Positions 16,834 to 22,769 of a stretch of 27,650 nt of DNA are shown one piece after another (the first letter of the stretch is position 1; every line of letters starts with the position of its first letter). Both the position numbers and the translations under genes were made by a program. The notes beneath the pieces are model-generated. The model was not told the DNA's origin, ran no database searches, and worked only from the letters and a program-made list of their open reading frames with translations. The DNA comes from a virus. The stretch is taken from positions 1 through 27,650 of the IMG/VR virus record IMGVR_UViG_3300030104_004030. One strand, written 5' to 3'.

Positions 16834-18725
16834 TGGCGTTGCAGTTAGCGTTTGACACGCCAAAGTCTGAATGGGTGCCCCCTAGTGAGCTCCCAAACAT
16901 CTTTGAGGCCAGGCAGATAGCCATAGATGTTGAAACCCGTGATCCAAACATAAAAAGCAGCGGTCCCGGATGGCCCACCGGCGATGGATACGTTGTCGGT
17001 TATGCCGTAGCCGTTGACGGGTGGTCCGGGTATCTACCCATACGCCATGAACATGGCGGTAACCTTGATGAACGCATCGTCAATAACTGGCTCAAGAAAG
17101 TATTTGAAAGCCCGGCAGATAAAATTATGCACAATGCCCAGTATGACGCCGGATGGATACGCCGCATGGGGTTTACTATCAAGGGACGCATTATAGATAC
17201 CATGCTCATTGCCGCTTTACTTGATGAAAATCGGTTCAGCTACAGTCTTAATGCGCTCGCTTACGACTATCTGGGTAAGGTAAAGTCAGAGAAAGGGCTC
17301 GTAGAAGCCGCTAGAGGCTTTGGTTTAGACCCAAAAGCCGATATGTGGAAGATACCGGCTATGTATGTAGGTCCCTATGCCGAAGGAGATGCCGATCTAA
17401 CCCTACAGTTGTGGAACTATTTCTCTGCTACTCTCTCCAAGGAAGAACTATGGCCCATCGCTAATCTTGAACTAGCGCTGCTGCCGTGCCTAATAGATAT
17501 GACATGGCGCGGTGTCCGTGTTGACCAGGATAAGGTCGAGAGAACACGCAACACGCTTCTCAAACGTGAGAAAGAGTTATTAAAAAAGATAAAAAGTCTG
17601 GTGGGAACCGATATAGAGATATGGGCAGCAGCGTCCATATCAAAAGCATTTGATAAACTTAGTATAGACTATCCACGCACAGAAAAAGGCGCCCCGTCGT
17701 TCACGAAACAGTTTCTAACAGAACATCCCCACGAATTACCGCAACTAATCGTGCAAACACGCAACCTAAACAAAACTTCCGGCACGTTTATCAATACCAT
17801 AATGAAGCATTGCCACTCCGATGGACGTATACATAGCCACATAAACCAAATTCGCTCTGATGATGGCGGCACCGTATCCGGTAGAATATCCATGAATAAC
17901 CCTAACTTGCAGCAAATACCGGCTAGAGATCCAGAGTTAGGTCCTATGATTCGCTCTCTGTTTCTCCCCGAAGAAGGTGAACAATGGGCTGCTATAGATT
18001 ACTCGCAGCAAGAACCACGCATCTTGGTCCATTATTCGTATATATATGGGCAAAGCCGAGGCATACCGCTTAAAGGTGTAGAAGAATTTGTCCACGGCTA
18101 CCGGAACGACGCCAGTATGGATTTTCATACCATGGTAGCAGAAATGGCAAACATCCCCAGAAAACAAGCCAAGACAATTAATCTAGGGCTTATCTACGGC
18201 ATGGGCGTTACAAAAATGTCAGAACAACTCGATATATCTATTGATGACGCTAAAGATCTAGTGCGCCAGTATAACGATAGAGTGCCCTTTGTCCGCGGAC
18301 TAATGACCGGGGTGCAGAATAGACTCAACGAACAAGGCGGAACCGGGGCCATACGCTCTCTCCTGGGAAGAAAATGCCGGTTTGATCTATGGGAACCCGA
18401 TACGTTTAAGATGAACAAAGCATTGCCGTACAAAGACGCCGTGCAAGAGTATGGGCCCACAACCAAATTAAAGCGAGCCTACAGTTATAAAGCGCTAAAC
18501 AGACTCATACAAGCCTCCGCCGCCGATATGACCAAAAAAGCCATGGTTGATATATACAAAACCGGGCAGCTACCTCTTATCCAGATACATGATGAGATAG
18601 CTATGTCAGTAAAAAGCCAGAAAGATGCAAAAAACATTGCCAACATTATGGAAAATGCTGTAAAGTTGGAGATACCAAATAAGTGCGACGTTGAAATTGG
18701 CCCCGATTGGGGCTCTGCCAACTAA
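16833..18725 (+). CDS. polA: Family A DNA polymerase with 3'-5' exonuclease
   Basis: A 630-residue replicative polymerase of the Pol I family. The start is the ATG overlapping the previous TAA, with a GGAGA site upstream; an earlier in-frame ATG at 16788 lies inside the upstream gene. The 3'-5' exonuclease is intact: D32 and E34 (DVET), N101 to D105 (NAQYD), Y182 and D186 (YAEGD). Polymerase motif A is DYSQQEPR with D389; motif B is R443 and K447 leading to LIYG; motif C is HDE at 586-588. The position equivalent to E. coli Phe762 is Leu451. There is no 5'-3' exonuclease domain. It closes the replication operon; a strong terminator follows 33 bp later. Confidence 0.97.
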   Translation: MALQLAFDTPKSEWVPPSELPNIFEARQIAIDVETRDPNIKSSGPGWPTGDGYVVGYAVAVDGWSGYLPIRHEHGGNLDERIVNNWLKKVFESPADKIMHNAQYDAGWIRRMGFTIKGRIIDTMLIAALLDENRFSYSLNALAYDYLGKVKSEKGLVEAARGFGLDPKADMWKIPAMYVGPYAEGDADLTLQLWNYFSATLSKEELWPIANLELALLPCLIDMTWRGVRVDQDKVERTRNTLLKREKELLKKIKSLVGTDIEIWAAASISKAFDKLSIDYPRTEKGAPSFTKQFLTEHPHELPQLIVQTRNLNKTSGTFINTIMKHCHSDGRIHSHINQIRSDDGGTVSGRISMNNPNLQQIPARDPELGPMIRSLFLPEEGEQWAAIDYSQQEPRILVHYSYIYGQSRGIPLKGVEEFVHGYRNDASMDFHTMVAEMANIPRKQAKTINLGLIYGMGVTKMSEQLDISIDDAKDLVRQYNDRVPFVRGLMTGVQNRLNEQGGTGAIRSLLGRKCRFDLWEPDTFKMNKALPYKDAVQEYGPTTKLKRAYSYKALNRLIQASAADMTKKAMVDIYKTGQLPLIQIHDEIAMSVKSQKDAKNIANIMENAVKLEIPNKCDVEIGPDWGSAN

Positions 18726-18758
18726 AATACTGCTTTTTTTCGTACTTTCCTTCCAACT

Positions 18759-18783
18759 AGCCCCGGTCCACGGGGCTTTTTTT
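18759..18783 (+). terminator. Rho-independent terminator after the replication operon
   Basis: AGCCCCG (18759-18765) pairs with CGGGGCT (18771-18777) around GTCCA and is followed by a run of T. It lies directly downstream of polA and just before the promoter of the right arm. Confidence 0.9.
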
Positions 18784-18784
18784 G

Positions 18785-18813
18785 TTGATTTCAAATATAT
18801 TATCCTATATAGT
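18785..18813 (+). promoter_or_regulatory. Promoter with recurrent TATCCTATA box
   Basis: TTGATT at 18785-18790 and TATAGT at 18808-18813 are 17 bp apart. The spacer holds TTATCCTATA, one copy of the box found at several right-arm units. It drives the small ribbon-helix-helix-like gene 28 bp downstream. Confidence 0.6.
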
Positions 18814-18840
18814 CTTGTAATTAAATCAAAAGGAATCCAA

Positions 18841-19005
18841 ATGGATACAGATAAATGGAAATCAATAGTCACTCCAAAAGACATTTATAAGAAAATAAAG
18901 CAAGATGGAGCGGAAAGAGGTCGAACTATAGGTAGCCAACTGAAAATGATGGCGCTTTTGTACGATAAAGTTAAAGAAAAGTTAGATCCAAAGCCTCTTA
19001 AATAA
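18841..19005 (+). CDS. Small ribbon-helix-helix-like protein, putative regulator
   Basis: 54 residues, starting at ATG 18841 behind AAAGGAA. An upstream extension of the frame crosses the polA stop and the terminator, so it is not used. The layout fits an Arc/CopG ribbon-helix-helix fold: a short strand (KWKSIVTP), a first helix (KDIYKKIKQDGAERG), the turn RTIGSQ and a second helix (LKMMALLYDKVKEKL). Such proteins bind short pseudo-palindromic operators as dimers. It is the first gene of the right arm, and its own promoter has the recurring box, so autoregulation and control of the other units is an attractive idea. Family assignment is from pattern only; a helical peptide without DNA binding is the alternative. 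Confidence 0.62.
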   Translation: MDTDKWKSIVTPKDIYKKIKQDGAERGRTIGSQLKMMALLYDKVKEKLDPKPLK

Positions 19006-19062
19006 AAAAAATTTGCTTATTTGTATGCGATATTACGGGATAAACTAAAAGAAAGGTTAGAT

Positions 19063-19299
19063 ATGACAACTAAAGCCCTATACTATGTATTGTACTTAAT
19101 TACAGTACCCAACGTTCTAGCAGAGAAAGAAATAATGACGCACCGACTCGCTTTTGAGCAACAAGAAAACTGTCTGTACATGGCTCACTTATTAAAGCAA
19201 GAGTTAGATCCGTTTGCCAGAAAGCAGCAATGCCAGGAAAATATTGAGTACTACAAAGAAATGAGAATACCACTACCAAAACCAGAGATAATGCAATGA
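19063..19299 (+). CDS. Small exported protein with signal peptide and two cysteines
   Basis: 78 residues from ATG 19063, chosen because GAAAGG lies about seven bases upstream; the frame also extends to a TTG at 19021 without a site. The N-terminus looks like a Sec signal peptide: Lys4, a hydrophobic core (ALYYVLYLITVPN) and a small-residue VLA cleavage site near residue 20. The predicted mature part has two cysteines (ENCLYMAH and QQCQENIEY) that could form a disulfide in the periplasm. No membrane anchor follows. Possible roles are host envelope modification or superinfection exclusion, but nothing in the sequence decides this. The next gene overlaps by ATGA. Confidence 0.65.
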   Translation: MTTKALYYVLYLITVPNVLAEKEIMTHRLAFEQQENCLYMAHLLKQELDPFARKQQCQENIEYYKEMRIPLPKPEIMQ

Positions 19300-19550
19300 A
19301 ACTAGAATATTTAGCTAACATAAACAATTTTATTAAAAAACAAACTACCGATCACTATGTACGGCACTTTAAAAAAGGTGTTGTAGAACAGTTTAAAACA
19401 ATGATGCGCCGCAGAAAGAAAGCCGAAAAAGAAGAATACCTAAAAATAATGGACGATGAAGAAACAATTAAGCGCATTCAAGCGGATATAAATAAATTAT
19501 TCATTACACCAGAGGAGTTTAATAATAAAAAACAAAAAAAAGACTTGTAA
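19296..19550 (+). CDS. Small lysine-rich protein of unknown function
   Basis: 84 residues, starting in an ATGA overlap with the exported-protein gene and therefore translationally coupled to it. It is strongly basic in the middle (FKTMMRRRKKAEKEEYLK), largely helical, and ends in a Lys/Asn-rich tail. I recognise no family. A promoter for a separate short transcript overlaps its last codons. Confidence 0.6.
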   Translation: MKLEYLANINNFIKKQTTDHYVRHFKKGVVEQFKTMMRRRKKAEKEEYLKIMDDEETIKRIQADINKLFITPEEFNNKKQKKDL

Positions 19551-19573
19551 TATCTTATATAGTCGCTTATATT
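19545..19573 (+). promoter_or_regulatory. Promoter of a short non-coding transcript
   Basis: TTGTAA at 19545-19550 and TATATT at 19568-19573 are separated by 17 bp. The spacer contains ATCTTATATAGTC, nearly repeated from the promoter at 18785 (ATCCTATATAGTC). Downstream there is only a terminator, no gene. Confidence 0.5.
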
Positions 19574-19579
19574 AGCAGA

Positions 19580-19647
19580 CATGGGGTTGTCATAGACCCT
19601 TTCCCGTAGTTAGAAGAGCCTCCTAGGAAACTAGGGGGCTTTTTTTG
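19580..19647 (+). ncRNA. Candidate small RNA of about 68 nt
   Basis: Between a predicted start near 19580 and the T run at 19640-19646 there is no frame with a ribosome-binding site. The transcript would hold GACA and TGTC flanking TGGGGT (a 4-bp hairpin) or alternatively GGGT and ACCC pairing, and then the long terminator stem with a GAAA loop. Promoter-leader-terminator spacing is that of a regulatory small RNA. It could also be a simple insulator. Confidence 0.4.
19617..19646 (+). terminator. Strong rho-independent terminator
   Basis: AGCCTCCTAG (19617-19626) pairs with CTAGGGGGCT (19631-19640) with one G-T pair, capped by a GAAA tetraloop and followed by six further T. Confidence 0.92.
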
Positions 19648-19650
19648 TTG

Positions 19651-19680
19651 TTGACACGGGTTTCTGTATGTGCTTATATG
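19651..19680 (+). promoter_or_regulatory. Promoter for the 19711-20693 unit
   Basis: TTGACA at 19651-19656 and TATATG at 19675-19680 are 18 bp apart. The -10 end overlaps an inverted copy of the recurring box (TTATATGGGATAAAGTCA, 19674-19691), and the leader then carries ACTATGGAGAAAAAG before the start at 19711. An operator over the -10 region is therefore likely. Confidence 0.6.
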
Positions 19681-19710
19681 GGATAAAGTCACTAACTATG
19701 GAGAAAAAGA

Positions 19711-19980
19711 ATGACTAAAACAAAAAATAAAAATGTTAAAACTATAAAAGTAACCGATTTTGATATCAAAAATATGTTGAACCTTGCCAATACAATAAAA
19801 AGCTTGCGTAACGACACCGCTGATCATTGCGATGTATCATATCGAAATATTCAAGATTTAGTACATAATATGTATCTTTTGACCAACATATTTAATTTTA
19901 AACAACCTAACTGTGACCACGGCCATCCAAATTATTATGCTGACTTTGAGATAGCGGAGAACGATAATGACATGGAATGA
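19711..19980 (+). CDS. Small protein of unknown function
   Basis: 89 residues from an ATG behind GGAGAAAAAG, first of five overlapping short genes. Lys-rich N-terminus, a helical centre (DIKNMLNLANTIKSLRND) and a Cys/His-containing part (QPNCDHGHPNYYADFE) near the end; a second CD pair occurs earlier (ADHCDVSY). I recognise no family, and zinc binding is possible but unproven. The acidic tail overlaps the next start by 14 nt. Confidence 0.62.
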   Translation: MTKTKNKNVKTIKVTDFDIKNMLNLANTIKSLRNDTADHCDVSYRNIQDLVHNMYLLTNIFNFKQPNCDHGHPNYYADFEIAENDNDME

Positions 19981-20125
19981 ATTAATCAATGCTTTAAATA
20001 AAGTTACAGACGATGTATCATATATCGCAATAGATGATGATGGATATGTAACATTAAAAATAGGTAAAATAGATGAAAATAGCCCCATACCTACCGGCGT
20101 CTTACGGGAAATACTAGGACTCTAG
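19967..20125 (+). CDS. Small acidic protein of unknown function
   Basis: 52 residues, starting at an ATG inside the end of the previous gene and closing at TAG, whose last base begins the next GTG start. The protein is compact and acidic with alternating strands and a turn (SYIAIDDDGYVTLKIG), ending GVLREILGL. GCGGAG lies upstream of the start. The tight overlaps on both sides and protein-like composition support translation; no family is recognised. Confidence 0.6.
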   Translation: MTWNELINALNKVTDDVSYIAIDDDGYVTLKIGKIDENSPIPTGVLREILGL

Positions 20126-20316
20126 TGGAACAGATACTTAGATATATTATAGAGTACGGGGACCGCGGACTACTGCCCAAGGATCACGAAACTGATAAAA
20201 TTAGAAAAATAGCTAAGTATATACAGTACACGAACATCGTTCATATCGCCCAGGACTTCGAGAACCTGGCTGATATGATTATGAATGAGGATACCGATGA
20301 ACACAAAAAACATTGA
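20125..20316 (+). CDS. Small helical protein of unknown function, GTG start
   Basis: 63 residues from a GTG that overlaps the previous TAG by one base, with AGGA about seven bases upstream. It is helical (EQILRYIIEYGDRG; FENLADMIMNED) with a charged tail ending HKKH. No recognised family. It overlaps the next gene by 20 nt. Confidence 0.6.
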   Translation: MEQILRYIIEYGDRGLLPKDHETDKIRKIAKYIQYTNIVHIAQDFENLADMIMNEDTDEHKKH

Positions 20317-20524
20317 TAAGGCGCAGCTAAAGTTAATTTTATCGCTAGAAATGAAAATACAAACTATTCTGGAGCAAACAGAAAAGAAAATATTAGATCT
20401 CAAAAAGAAAAATATACATAGCCCCAAAATATCGCCAGAAGAAGCATCCTATAATGTGGGCGCAGTAGAACATTTAACCAAAGTTGTTGAACTGTTAAGC
20501 AAAGATAGTAAGGATTTTGCCTGA
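20297..20524 (+). CDS. Small helical protein of unknown function
   Basis: 75 residues from ATG 20297, preferred over ATG 20285 because GAGG is correctly placed for it. The chain is almost entirely helical and charged with heptad-like hydrophobics (LKLILSLEMKIQTILEQ), so a coiled coil is likely. Between the two helices is NIHSPKISPEEASYNVG. It overlaps genes on both sides. Confidence 0.6.
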   Translation: MNTKNIDKAQLKLILSLEMKIQTILEQTEKKILDLKKKNIHSPKISPEEASYNVGAVEHLTKVVELLSKDSKDFA

Positions 20525-20693
20525 CGTATTTGTCATAAAACAAGTTCCCGGTCCTCTATACTACATAGAGGCTGCCGGTCATCCCGTCACCAATAAAGTA
20601 AAAAAGCTCGCGGACGCCGAACAAATGCTCAAGAAACAAAAAGAGTATAACGATGGTCGATTCCGAAACTCCTGGCATTTGTTGAAAAACTAA
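20517..20693 (+). CDS. Small basic protein of unknown function, TTG start
   Basis: 58 residues read from a TTG at 20517 that overlaps the previous stop; AAGGA sits directly upstream, and no in-frame ATG or GTG exists in the first half. The sequence opens with a likely strand (DVFVIKQVPGPLYYIEAAG), then a helix (KVKKLADAEQMLKKQKE) and ends SWHLLKN. The layout resembles small phage proteins with one strand-turn-helix. Protein-like composition and stop/start overlap support it. It closes the unit just before a consensus promoter. Confidence 0.58.
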   Translation: MPDVFVIKQVPGPLYYIEAAGHPVTNKVKKLADAEQMLKKQKEYNDGRFRNSWHLLKN

Positions 20694-20697
20694 GGGG

Positions 20698-20726
20698 TTG
20701 ACATTATCCTATAAGTATGTTATAAT
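20698..20726 (+). promoter_or_regulatory. Perfect-consensus sigma-70 promoter with operator-like box
   Basis: TTGACA (20698-20703), 17 bp, TATAAT (20721-20726): both hexamers match consensus exactly. The spacer contains TTATCCTATAA, a clean TTAT-CCT-ATAA dyad of the recurring box. Transcription would begin near 20733 and run through a leader of about 107 nt. Confidence 0.88.
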
Positions 20727-20732
20727 GGAGTT

Positions 20733-20839
20733 GTAGCTCGAAAAGGGCTCTTTGCTACTTGACATCGTTAAAAACAAATTCGTAGTCGGGATCGACGATA
20801 ATCGAAATCTACAAAAATTATAAAATAGAAGGAAAAAAA
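20733..20839 (+). promoter_or_regulatory. Long structured 5' leader
   Basis: About 107 untranslated bases lie between the consensus promoter and the ATG at 20840. GTAGC (20733-20737) pairs with GCTAC (20754-20758), with AAAG/CTTT inside; a second hairpin is GTCG (20785-20788) with CGAC (20793-20796), closed by GTAG/CTAC. The ribosome-binding site (AAGGAA) is outside the stems. It could be a regulatory leader, an RNA stabiliser or a protein-binding site. Confidence 0.45.
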
Positions 20840-21253
20840 ATGACTAAAAGATCTATTGAAAGAAAAGCTGAAAAGTTTGATAAAATTATGGCAAGAAAAG
20901 TTAAAACTATTCTGTCAAAATTAGCAGAAAAAACTTTGTGGAATATTTTTGGAGATGCGTATGCTATTTTGCCAAAGAAATTTTTTACGTCAAAAGATAA
21001 CTTTGAAGGTAAAGGTAATTTACCAAGAATGTATGTAGAAGACTTTGTTCACGTTTACAACAGTAAATCTATTGGTACAATTTATGTAAATGGTAACCCC
21101 GTAAAATCGTTAGAGGGTATATTAGCCGCCAGAATTGTAGAAGATTTAATAGACAAATTTGGTATAGAACACGAATCTACCGCTTTTTTGCATGGTAAGA
21201 AGGCAATTCATAGCATTAAAACGGGTGCTTTAATTGAATATTTAAAAAGCTAA
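20840..21253 (+). CDS. Protein of unknown function under the strongest promoter
   Basis: 137 residues, ATG at 20840 behind AAGGAAAAAA. The N-terminal 40 residues are strongly basic (TKRSIERKAEKFDKIMARK), followed by a compact mixed region with strands (SIGTIYVNGNPVKS) and helices (LAARIVEDLIDKFG), ending IEYLKS. The basic start could bind nucleic acid. It is a single-gene unit with a perfect sigma-70 promoter, a structured leader and its own terminator, which points to high early expression. No family is recognised. Confidence 0.68.
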   Translation: MTKRSIERKAEKFDKIMARKVKTILSKLAEKTLWNIFGDAYAILPKKFFTSKDNFEGKGNLPRMYVEDFVHVYNSKSIGTIYVNGNPVKSLEGILAARIVEDLIDKFGIEHESTAFLHGKKAIHSIKTGALIEYLKS

Positions 21254-21259
21254 AACCAT

Positions 21260-21286
21260 GGGGCGGTAGCAATATCGCCCCTTTTT
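21260..21286 (+). terminator. Rho-independent terminator with GCAA loop
   Basis: GGGGCGGTA (21260-21268) and TATCGCCCC (21273-21281) form a 9-bp stem with one G-T pair, a GCAA tetraloop and five T after it. Confidence 0.92.
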
Positions 21287-21287
21287 A

Positions 21288-21450
21288 GTTACATGGTTAC
21301 ATATATATAGCCAAAATAAAAAAAATATTTTTTTTCATTTGTACCCGTAACCGGTGTAACCGCGTAACCAGGCTCTGAAGCACCTTATTTATATATATAT
21401 AATGGTTACACGAAAGTTACACTACTCAAAATAGAGGTGTAACCGGTTAT
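21288..21450 (+). repeat. GTAAC iteron cluster, candidate replication origin or operator array
   Basis: Eight copies of GTAAC or its complement GTTAC lie in this gene-free stretch: starts at 21288, 21295, 21347, 21356, 21364, 21404, 21416 and 21439. The central three are direct repeats of GTAACC spaced 9 and 8 bp. Four copies extend to GTGTAAC or its complement. GTAACCGGTTAT at 21439 is nearly palindromic. AT-rich runs lie at 21301-21340 and 21387-21401. Iterons plus easily melted DNA are the classical look of an origin bound by an initiator; a repressor array is the alternative. The rest of 21254-21593 holds only a terminator, poly-T/A tracts and a promoter. Confidence 0.6.
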
Positions 21451-21534
21451 TGTACAATATGTTATATAAGGGGCGTTTTGGTTTTTTATTTTTTTTTTTT
21501 CTGTCTATATATAAAGGGGATAAAAAGAAAATGG

Positions 21535-21564
21535 TTGACAAGCATAGGTAGAGTCCCATATCAT
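21535..21564 (+). promoter_or_regulatory. Promoter for the 21594-22693 unit
   Basis: TTGACA at 21535-21540 and TATCAT at 21559-21564 are 18 bp apart, with TCCCATAT from the recurring box just before the -10. The leader carries ACTAAAAAGGAGAAAACT before the ATG at 21594. Confidence 0.65.
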
Positions 21565-21593
21565 CACATACACTAACTAAAAAGGAGAAAACT

Positions 21594-22166
21594 ATGACAA
21601 ATAAGCTAAAATATACTATTATTAAGTGTGAAAACGGCGTCGGTGAGTGGGAAATAGCAACTGATGACGGCGGTTTTGTAGAATCCACCGGTGAAACCTT
21701 TGATACCCGAGAAGAGGCTGAACGGCACATAAAGGACTTACAATTCGACGATAAACCCGTACTAGATGTAGGTAAATGGACGCAAATAAAGAAAGATTTG
21801 CTGCAATTAGTATATAAAAATGCTATTGATTCCGGCTACACAGAAAACCCAAACGACCCTTATACCTGGTCTAAGTTTAAAACTGACGATACTTTGGAAG
21901 AAATAGATAAGGTCCTTAGCGATCATTTTGTAAAAGATTTACCTAAAAACAGACCCACTCAAGTCTATCTTGATGTTAAGTGCGATAGCTTTGTGTCCCT
22001 GGAAACTAATTTAACTACTGAGTCTGCTGAACAAATGACAGAAGAAAGTATGTATGATTTCTTTGTGGATTTTTATAAAGAGAAAGCCATAGAGAAATAT
22101 AAAAGACGCTTTGAGGACGCAGATTTTGTTTTTGAAGTAGATTTCCATTACGTCGAAGATAATTGA
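21594..22166 (+). CDS. Acidic protein of unknown function
   Basis: 190 residues from an ATG behind AAAGGAGAAAACT. The N-terminal 50 residues form a strand-rich start that ends in a helix of a type common in small phage proteins (GETFDTREEAERHIKDL), possibly a short domain of its own. The middle has a run with YTENPNDPYTWSKFKTDD, and the end is helix/strand and very acidic. No catalytic or metal motif is seen and I recognise no family. The strong acidity would allow DNA mimicry or binding to a basic host protein, but nothing proves it. It heads a four-gene unit that ends at the terminator at 22699. Confidence 0.65.
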   Translation: MTNKLKYTIIKCENGVGEWEIATDDGGFVESTGETFDTREEAERHIKDLQFDDKPVLDVGKWTQIKKDLLQLVYKNAIDSGYTENPNDPYTWSKFKTDDTLEEIDKVLSDHFVKDLPKNRPTQVYLDVKCDSFVSLETNLTTESAEQMTEESMYDFFVDFYKEKAIEKYKRRFEDADFVFEVDFHYVEDN

Positions 22167-22177
22167 GGAGAATAAAG

Positions 22178-22408
22178 ATGATTAAAATGTCAGACACACC
22201 GGCAAATCATGTTCATCTAGGTAAGGTTGGAAATCTTACAATATATCAAATTATGGATATGGATAATGATGGCTTAATTGACGAGCCGGATTTAATTGAC
22301 AATCTTTGGAGTTATTTGTGTGACAGTCTTAAAATTAGAGCAAGAATGGAATATGACTGGAGCTTAGACCAACCTACTTACGTCGAACCAGATTTCATAA
22401 TGGGGTGA
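22178..22408 (+). CDS. Small acidic protein with an EF-hand loop
   Basis: 76 residues from ATG 22178, chosen because GAGGAG lies just upstream; the frame begins at TTG 22163, which is part of that site. Residues 27-38 read DMDNDGLIDEPD, matching the EF-hand loop with Asp at 1, 3, 5, 9 and 12, Gly at 6 and Ile at 8. It is flanked by helix-like sequence (LTIYQIM and LIDNLWSYLCDSL), so a single EF-hand unit is plausible and could dimerise. Calcium binding is predicted, not shown. Known phage families of this kind are not familiar to me. Confidence 0.65.
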   Translation: MIKMSDTPANHVHLGKVGNLTIYQIMDMDNDGLIDEPDLIDNLWSYLCDSLKIRARMEYDWSLDQPTYVEPDFIMG

Positions 22409-22412
22409 TTTT

Positions 22413-22586
22413 ATGGATAAGAACAACGAAATTATTAATAGAATTAAAAAGATGTGTCGTGAAAGAACTCGAGAGATAAACCGGATTTATCATGGTGGCT
22501 TTTCCTCTAGGGAACAATGTAACTTTGATGGTCAGTTAAAGATTATGAAAGAAATAATGAAACTTACAGACAGAAGAAGGAGGTGA
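22413..22586 (+). CDS. Small basic helical protein of unknown function
   Basis: 57 residues from ATG 22413, four bases after the previous stop, with GGGGTGA upstream. Highly basic and helical (IINRIKKMCRERTREINRI), with a Gly/Ser/Phe centre (YHGGFSSREQCNFDGQ) and a C-terminal run of Arg. The pattern with FSSREQCNFDGQL looks protein-like and constrained. The last codons overlap an exceptionally complete Shine-Dalgarno sequence for the next small frame. Confidence 0.6.
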   Translation: MDKNNEIINRIKKMCRERTREINRIYHGGFSSREQCNFDGQLKIMKEIMKLTDRRRR

Positions 22587-22588
22587 TT
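22577..22588 (+). promoter_or_regulatory. Near-perfect extended Shine-Dalgarno sequence
   Basis: AAGGAGGTGATT matches the complement of the 16S rRNA 3' end over 11 bases. It sits inside the 3' end of the preceding gene, ahead of the 31-codon frame at 22598. No other ribosome-binding site in the window is this complete. Confidence 0.6.
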
Positions 22589-22597
22589 AATATTTTT

Positions 22598-22693
22598 ATG
22601 TTATTTAATTGGATAAGTTATTTGATGTATGGTCCGGAACACAAGGAATTGAGGAAGAGAGCGGACCGGCAATTTAAAAATAAAAGAAAATAA
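22598..22693 (+). CDS. 31-residue peptide with hydrophobic start and basic tail
   Basis: A tiny frame from ATG 22598 to TAA 22693. The first ten residues are hydrophobic and aromatic (MLFNWISYLMYG), the rest is basic (ELRKRADRQFKNKRK), so it could insert at the membrane surface or bind nucleic acid. Support comes from the strong Shine-Dalgarno upstream and the terminator six bases downstream. Spacing from the core AGGAGG to the ATG is 14 bases, longer than usual, so an earlier non-ATG start is possible. Confidence 0.45.
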   Translation: MLFNWISYLMYGPEHKELRKRADRQFKNKRK

Positions 22694-22698
22694 ATACT

Positions 22699-22723
22699 AG
22701 CCCGTCACTTGACGGGCTTTTTT
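22699..22723 (+). terminator. Rho-independent terminator
   Basis: AGCCCGTC (22699-22706) pairs with GACGGGCT (22711-22718) around ACTT and is followed by TTTTT. Confidence 0.93.
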
Positions 22724-22737
22724 ATTTATGATAACAG

Positions 22738-22755
22738 TTGACTTTATCCTATAAA
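22738..22755 (+). promoter_or_regulatory. Recurring box upstream of the Cys-rich protein gene
   Basis: TTGACTTTATCCTATAAA contains the clean dyad TTTAT-CCT-ATAAA and lies just ahead of the leader ACTACGGAGAGAG. A normal -10 at 17-18 bp from the TTGACT is absent, so this copy is either an operator or part of a non-standard promoter. Confidence 0.5.
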
Positions 22756-22769
22756 CTACGGAGAGAGAA

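Noticed and set aside
19063-19550. Toxin-antitoxin pair
   Set aside because: Two small overlapping genes fit the layout, but the first has a signal peptide and neither shows a toxin or antitoxin fold pattern.
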